7,199 nt of DNA from Dehalococcoidia bacterium. GTDB lineage: Bacteria > Chloroflexota > Dehalococcoidia > Dehalococcoidales > RBG-16-60-22. The stretch lies in contig JAUWYU010000074.1 of the NCBI GenBank assembly GCA_030615655.1, forward strand, positions 1 to 7,199, given 5' to 3'. Positions within the stretch are counted from its first letter, which is position 1, and each line of letters begins with the position of its first letter. The translations under genes were made by a program, and so were the position numbers. Under the pieces are notes generated by a model. It was not told where the DNA came from. It did not search any database and was given only the letters and a program-made list of their open reading frames with translations. This document shows positions 5,792 through 7,199 of this stretch, piece after piece.

Positions 5792-5855
5792 GCCAGCCTA
5801 CGCTAACCTGCTCGCCGCTCCTCTGGAGCTCTGGCAGGCGAGAGCTACGGCGGGC
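5792..5855. other. Long imperfect GC-rich hairpin, possible structured RNA or repeat
   Basis: Arms fold as GCCAGCC (5792-5798) with GGCGGGC (5849-5855, one mismatch), a bulged 5-bp helix (5799-5804 with 5843-5847), CTCGCC (5811-5816) with GGCGAG (5837-5842), and an apical GCTCC-TCT-GGAGC (5817-5829). About 22 base pairs result over 64 nt. It lies in the gene-free stretch between the regulator and the stress protein. No known riboswitch or RNA motif was recognised; strand and function are unknown. Confidence 0.4.
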
Positions 5856-5961
5856 AAGCTGGGGCGGGAAGCGATCACCACCGTCGGGGGGGGCAGGTGG
5901 AGTAAAGCCAAAATATATGTAAAATTGATAATACCACCCATCGCCTACCGTTCTGCATATA

Positions 5962-5970
5962 TGGTAAAAT
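5962..5970 (+). promoter_or_regulatory. Candidate extended -10 promoter for the stress protein gene
   Basis: TGGTAAAAT fits the TGn-TATAAT extended -10 pattern with 5 of 6 hexamer matches. It lies about 34 bp before the ATG at 6004. No matching -35 was found at 16-18 nt, so support is modest. Confidence 0.35.
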
Positions 5971-6003
5971 TATCTCAGTGAATGTCATAAGAAAGGACTG
6001 AAG

Positions 6004-6471
6004 ATGTATACGAAGATACTGGTGCCGCTGGATGGTTCGGAGCTGGCCGAATGCGTGCTCCCTTATGTAGAATGGTTCGCCAAGGTATCCAACGTTAGAG
6101 AAATCGTGTTTATTCGCATCGTTGAGCCTTTACACGTGAGGGATAACCTCGAACGCCAGTTCGACCCTGATGAGCGCCATCACATTGAACAGGACGGCAT
6201 AAATATGGCGAGAAGCTATTGTGACCAAGTAACCAGCCAGTGCAACTTAAGCGATATAACTGTAAAATCAGAAGTTCTTACGGGGAAACCTGCCGAGGTT
6301 ATTGCCGACTATCTAGCCAAAGACAAGGAGATAGACCTTATTATCATGGCGACTCACGGAGACTCTGGATTCAGACGCTGGGTGCGAGGAAGCACGGTCG
6401 ACCGCATTCTCAGTGCCTCTACAGTGCCGGTTTTACTCGTAAGACCGCAATTTCACCCACCGAAGACATGA
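6004..6471 (+). CDS. Universal stress protein, UspA family
   Basis: A 155-aa cytoplasmic protein with a single Usp domain (Rossmann-like alpha/beta fold). It opens with the typical KILVPLDGSELAE (4-16), in which Asp10 is the expected adenine/ribose contact. It ends with IIMATHGDSG (113-122), then G129-S130 and STVPVLLVRP (139-148). The H118-G119-x9-G129-S130 spacing matches the ATP-binding signature of the MJ0577-type subclass, where the first Gly is often replaced as here (Ala116), so nucleotide binding is plausible. The ATG at 6004 has AAAGGA at 5992-5997 with 6 nt spacing. It appears to be a single-gene unit: a hairpin follows at 6516-6538 and the next gene has its own promoter. Stress signal and client are not predictable. 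Confidence 0.95.
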   Translation: MYTKILVPLDGSELAECVLPYVEWFAKVSNVREIVFIRIVEPLHVRDNLERQFDPDERHHIEQDGINMARSYCDQVTSQCNLSDITVKSEVLTGKPAEVIADYLAKDKEIDLIIMATHGDSGFRRWVRGSTVDRILSASTVPVLLVRPQFHPPKT

Positions 6472-6515
6472 AGCTCATGAAAAGGGAAGCTCAATCAGAT
6501 ACATATTAAACTAAC

Positions 6516-6538
6516 AGGGGGGGCGAATAGCTCCCCCT
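6516..6538 (+). terminator. Rho-independent-type terminator after the stress protein gene
   Basis: A 9-bp stem (AGGGGGGGC with GCTCCCCCT, one G-T wobble) closes a 5-nt loop GAATA and is followed by a T-rich TATCTATTCTT stretch. The stem is strong; the T tract is interrupted, so efficiency may be partial. It sits 45 nt after the stop at 6471, just before the next promoter. Confidence 0.65.
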
Positions 6539-6547
6539 TATCTATTC

Positions 6548-6576
6548 TTGACAGTCAGCGGGTATTACGATAGTAT
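6548..6576 (+). promoter_or_regulatory. Sigma-70-type promoter of the cupin gene
   Basis: Perfect TTGACA (6548-6553), 17-nt spacer, then TAGTAT (6571-6576, 4 of 6 matches). It gives a start near 6583 and a leader of about 27 nt carrying the AAGGAGGA site at 6593-6600. Placement between a terminator-like hairpin and a strong ribosome binding site supports it. Confidence 0.6.
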
Positions 6577-6589
6577 GCTGACAAGCATA
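6554..6589. promoter_or_regulatory. Overlapping inverted repeats across the cupin promoter, possible operator
   Basis: GTCAGC (6554-6559) and GCTGAC (6577-6582) form a 6-bp inverted repeat with 17-nt spacing that brackets the -10. TATGCT (6574-6579) and AGCATA (6584-6589) form a second one with 4-nt spacing over the transcription start. Short arms like these arise by chance fairly often, so this is only a candidate. Confidence 0.25.
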
Positions 6590-6609
6590 AGGAAGGAGGA
6601 TAGATAGAA

Positions 6610-7122
6610 ATGGCTGAAACAAAATACGGGAAGTATTTCATTGAACACGACCCCTCGCGATGGCCGAACGAGCGCCGTCCGGTCATGGCACGCATGGAAG
6701 ACAGCGTTGTTAAAGGGAGCCACTTCTACCTGATTCACTGGGTGATGCCCGGCTTTGCTGCCCCACTCGGCGAGTACAAGTATGCCGGACACCCGCCGCA
6801 CATACACAAAGATGCCGAACTCCTGTTCCACATCGGAACGAACCCGGATGACCCGATGGACCTGGGCGCAGAAGTGGAGATGTACATGGGCCCGGAGCTG
6901 GAAAGGCACGTATTCAACAGGACAACGTGCATCTATATCCCGCCGAATTTCATCCATGCTCCCTGGAGACCTATCAAGACAGAGAGACCCTGGATATTCA
7001 TCGAGGTCAATCAGGGCCCCTCGCACACCGAAAAATCATACAGGCAGGTACTGCCCAAGGAAGCCAGAGAGAGAATGAACTGGAGTATGTGGCCGGACGA
7101 AGGATATGATGAACCAGCATAG
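6610..7122 (+). CDS. Cupin-fold metal-binding protein of unknown function
   Basis: A 170-aa protein with one recognisable cupin core. Motif 1 is GHPPHIHKDAELLFHIG (60-76): H64-x-H66-x3-E70 gives three expected metal ligands. Motif 2 is YIPPNFIHAPW (109-119), with His116 as the fourth ligand. Between them MGPELERHVF (93-102) and a TTCIYIPP strand fit the barrel. An N-terminal part of about 40 residues and a charged, Trp/Pro-rich tail (150-170) flank it. Cupins range from dioxygenases to isomerases and sensors, so no reaction is assigned. It is too short for a bicupin and lacks a DNA-binding domain. The ATG at 6610 has AAGGAGGA with 9 nt spacing and its own promoter. No terminator follows; a ferredoxin-like gene starts 41 nt downstream, so the two are likely cotranscribed and may work together in a redox process (inference). 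Confidence 0.8.
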   Translation: MAETKYGKYFIEHDPSRWPNERRPVMARMEDSVVKGSHFYLIHWVMPGFAAPLGEYKYAGHPPHIHKDAELLFHIGTNPDDPMDLGAEVEMYMGPELERHVFNRTTCIYIPPNFIHAPWRPIKTERPWIFIEVNQGPSHTEKSYRQVLPKEARERMNWSMWPDEGYDEPA

Positions 7123-7163
7123 TTAAATTAGATTCATGCTTTTATACGTTAAAGGAGGTTAAC

Positions 7164-7199
7164 GTGGCTTATAAAATCAATACCGATAAATGTCTCAAG
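7164..7199 (+). CDS. Probable 4Fe-4S ferredoxin, partial (first 12 codons)
   Basis: GTG at 7164 follows a perfect AAAGGAGGT (7151-7159). The 12 visible residues read MAYKINTDKCLK, matching the usual opening of bacterial 2[4Fe-4S] ferredoxins, where the Cys begins the first CxxCxxCxxxCP motif. The gene leaves the window before the second Cys, so the call rests on the N-terminus and the strong ribosome binding site. It could equally be the ferredoxin-like start of a larger Fe-S oxidoreductase subunit. Confidence 0.6.
   Translation, partial: MAYKINTDKCLK

Noticed and set aside
5778..5981. A 67-codon plus-strand ORF in the gene-free stretch
   Set aside because: No Shine-Dalgarno before its ATG, it runs through the hairpin and an 8-G run, and its protein has no recognisable pattern. 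Likely chance.
5430..6003. A cobalamin riboswitch upstream of the mutase operon or stress gene
   Set aside because: I looked because of the B12 enzymes, but saw no B12-box-like conserved core on either strand, and the predicted operon leader of about 33 nt is too short.

Overview
The window looks like ordinary chromosome of an anaerobic, B12-using bacterium. Gene style fits Chloroflexota, perhaps Dehalococcoidia: a methylmalonyl-CoA mutase split into two polypeptides, Fe-S and corrinoid-type enzymes, and G-rich intergenic repeats. That lineage is an inference from recalled gene types, not from a marker gene. No rRNA, tRNA, CRISPR array, transposase or phage gene was seen.

Layout. At the left edge (1-428, minus) is the 5' part of an LsrF/DhnA-type class I aldolase. 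A short divergent promoter region (about 465-540) separates it from a rightward unit: a consensus promoter, a previously uncalled 28-codon ORF with a strong Shine-Dalgarno (568-654), and a QueG-like double [4Fe-4S] protein with C-terminal HEAT repeats (716-1831). A convergent gap of 71 bp follows.

The centre is a tight leftward operon, read from 5429 down to 1903: Fur-family regulator, methylmalonyl-CoA mutase catalytic subunit, methylmalonyl-CoA epimerase, mutase B12-binding subunit, and a GNAT acetyltransferase resembling streptothricin acetyltransferases. Gaps are 4 nt, 31 nt, a GTGA overlap and 16 nt. Mutase and epimerase together interconvert succinyl-CoA, (R)- and (S)-methylmalonyl-CoA, the core of propionate metabolism. 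The mutase keeps the substrate-carboxylate residues (Tyr81, Arg199) that separate true methylmalonyl-CoA mutases from isobutyryl-type enzymes. A Fur-type regulator at the head of the operon suggests metal- or redox-responsive control of a cobalamin pathway.

From 5430 to 6003 lies about 570 bp without a convincing gene. It holds a candidate promoter with a 7-1-7 palindrome, a G-quadruplex motif, a 16-bp inverted repeat, two tandem 78-bp G-rich repeat units each with a hairpin, and a long imperfect hairpin. Rightward genes follow: a universal stress protein (6004-6471) with its own terminator-like hairpin, a cupin-fold protein with a clear promoter (6610-7122), and the first 12 codons of a probable ferredoxin (7164 to the right edge).

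No clearly new multi-gene system is present. The best leads are the 28-codon ORF ahead of the QueG-like gene, the QueG-like protein's loss of the usual catalytic motif, and the Fur-headed mutase operon with its palindrome and repeat-rich upstream region.
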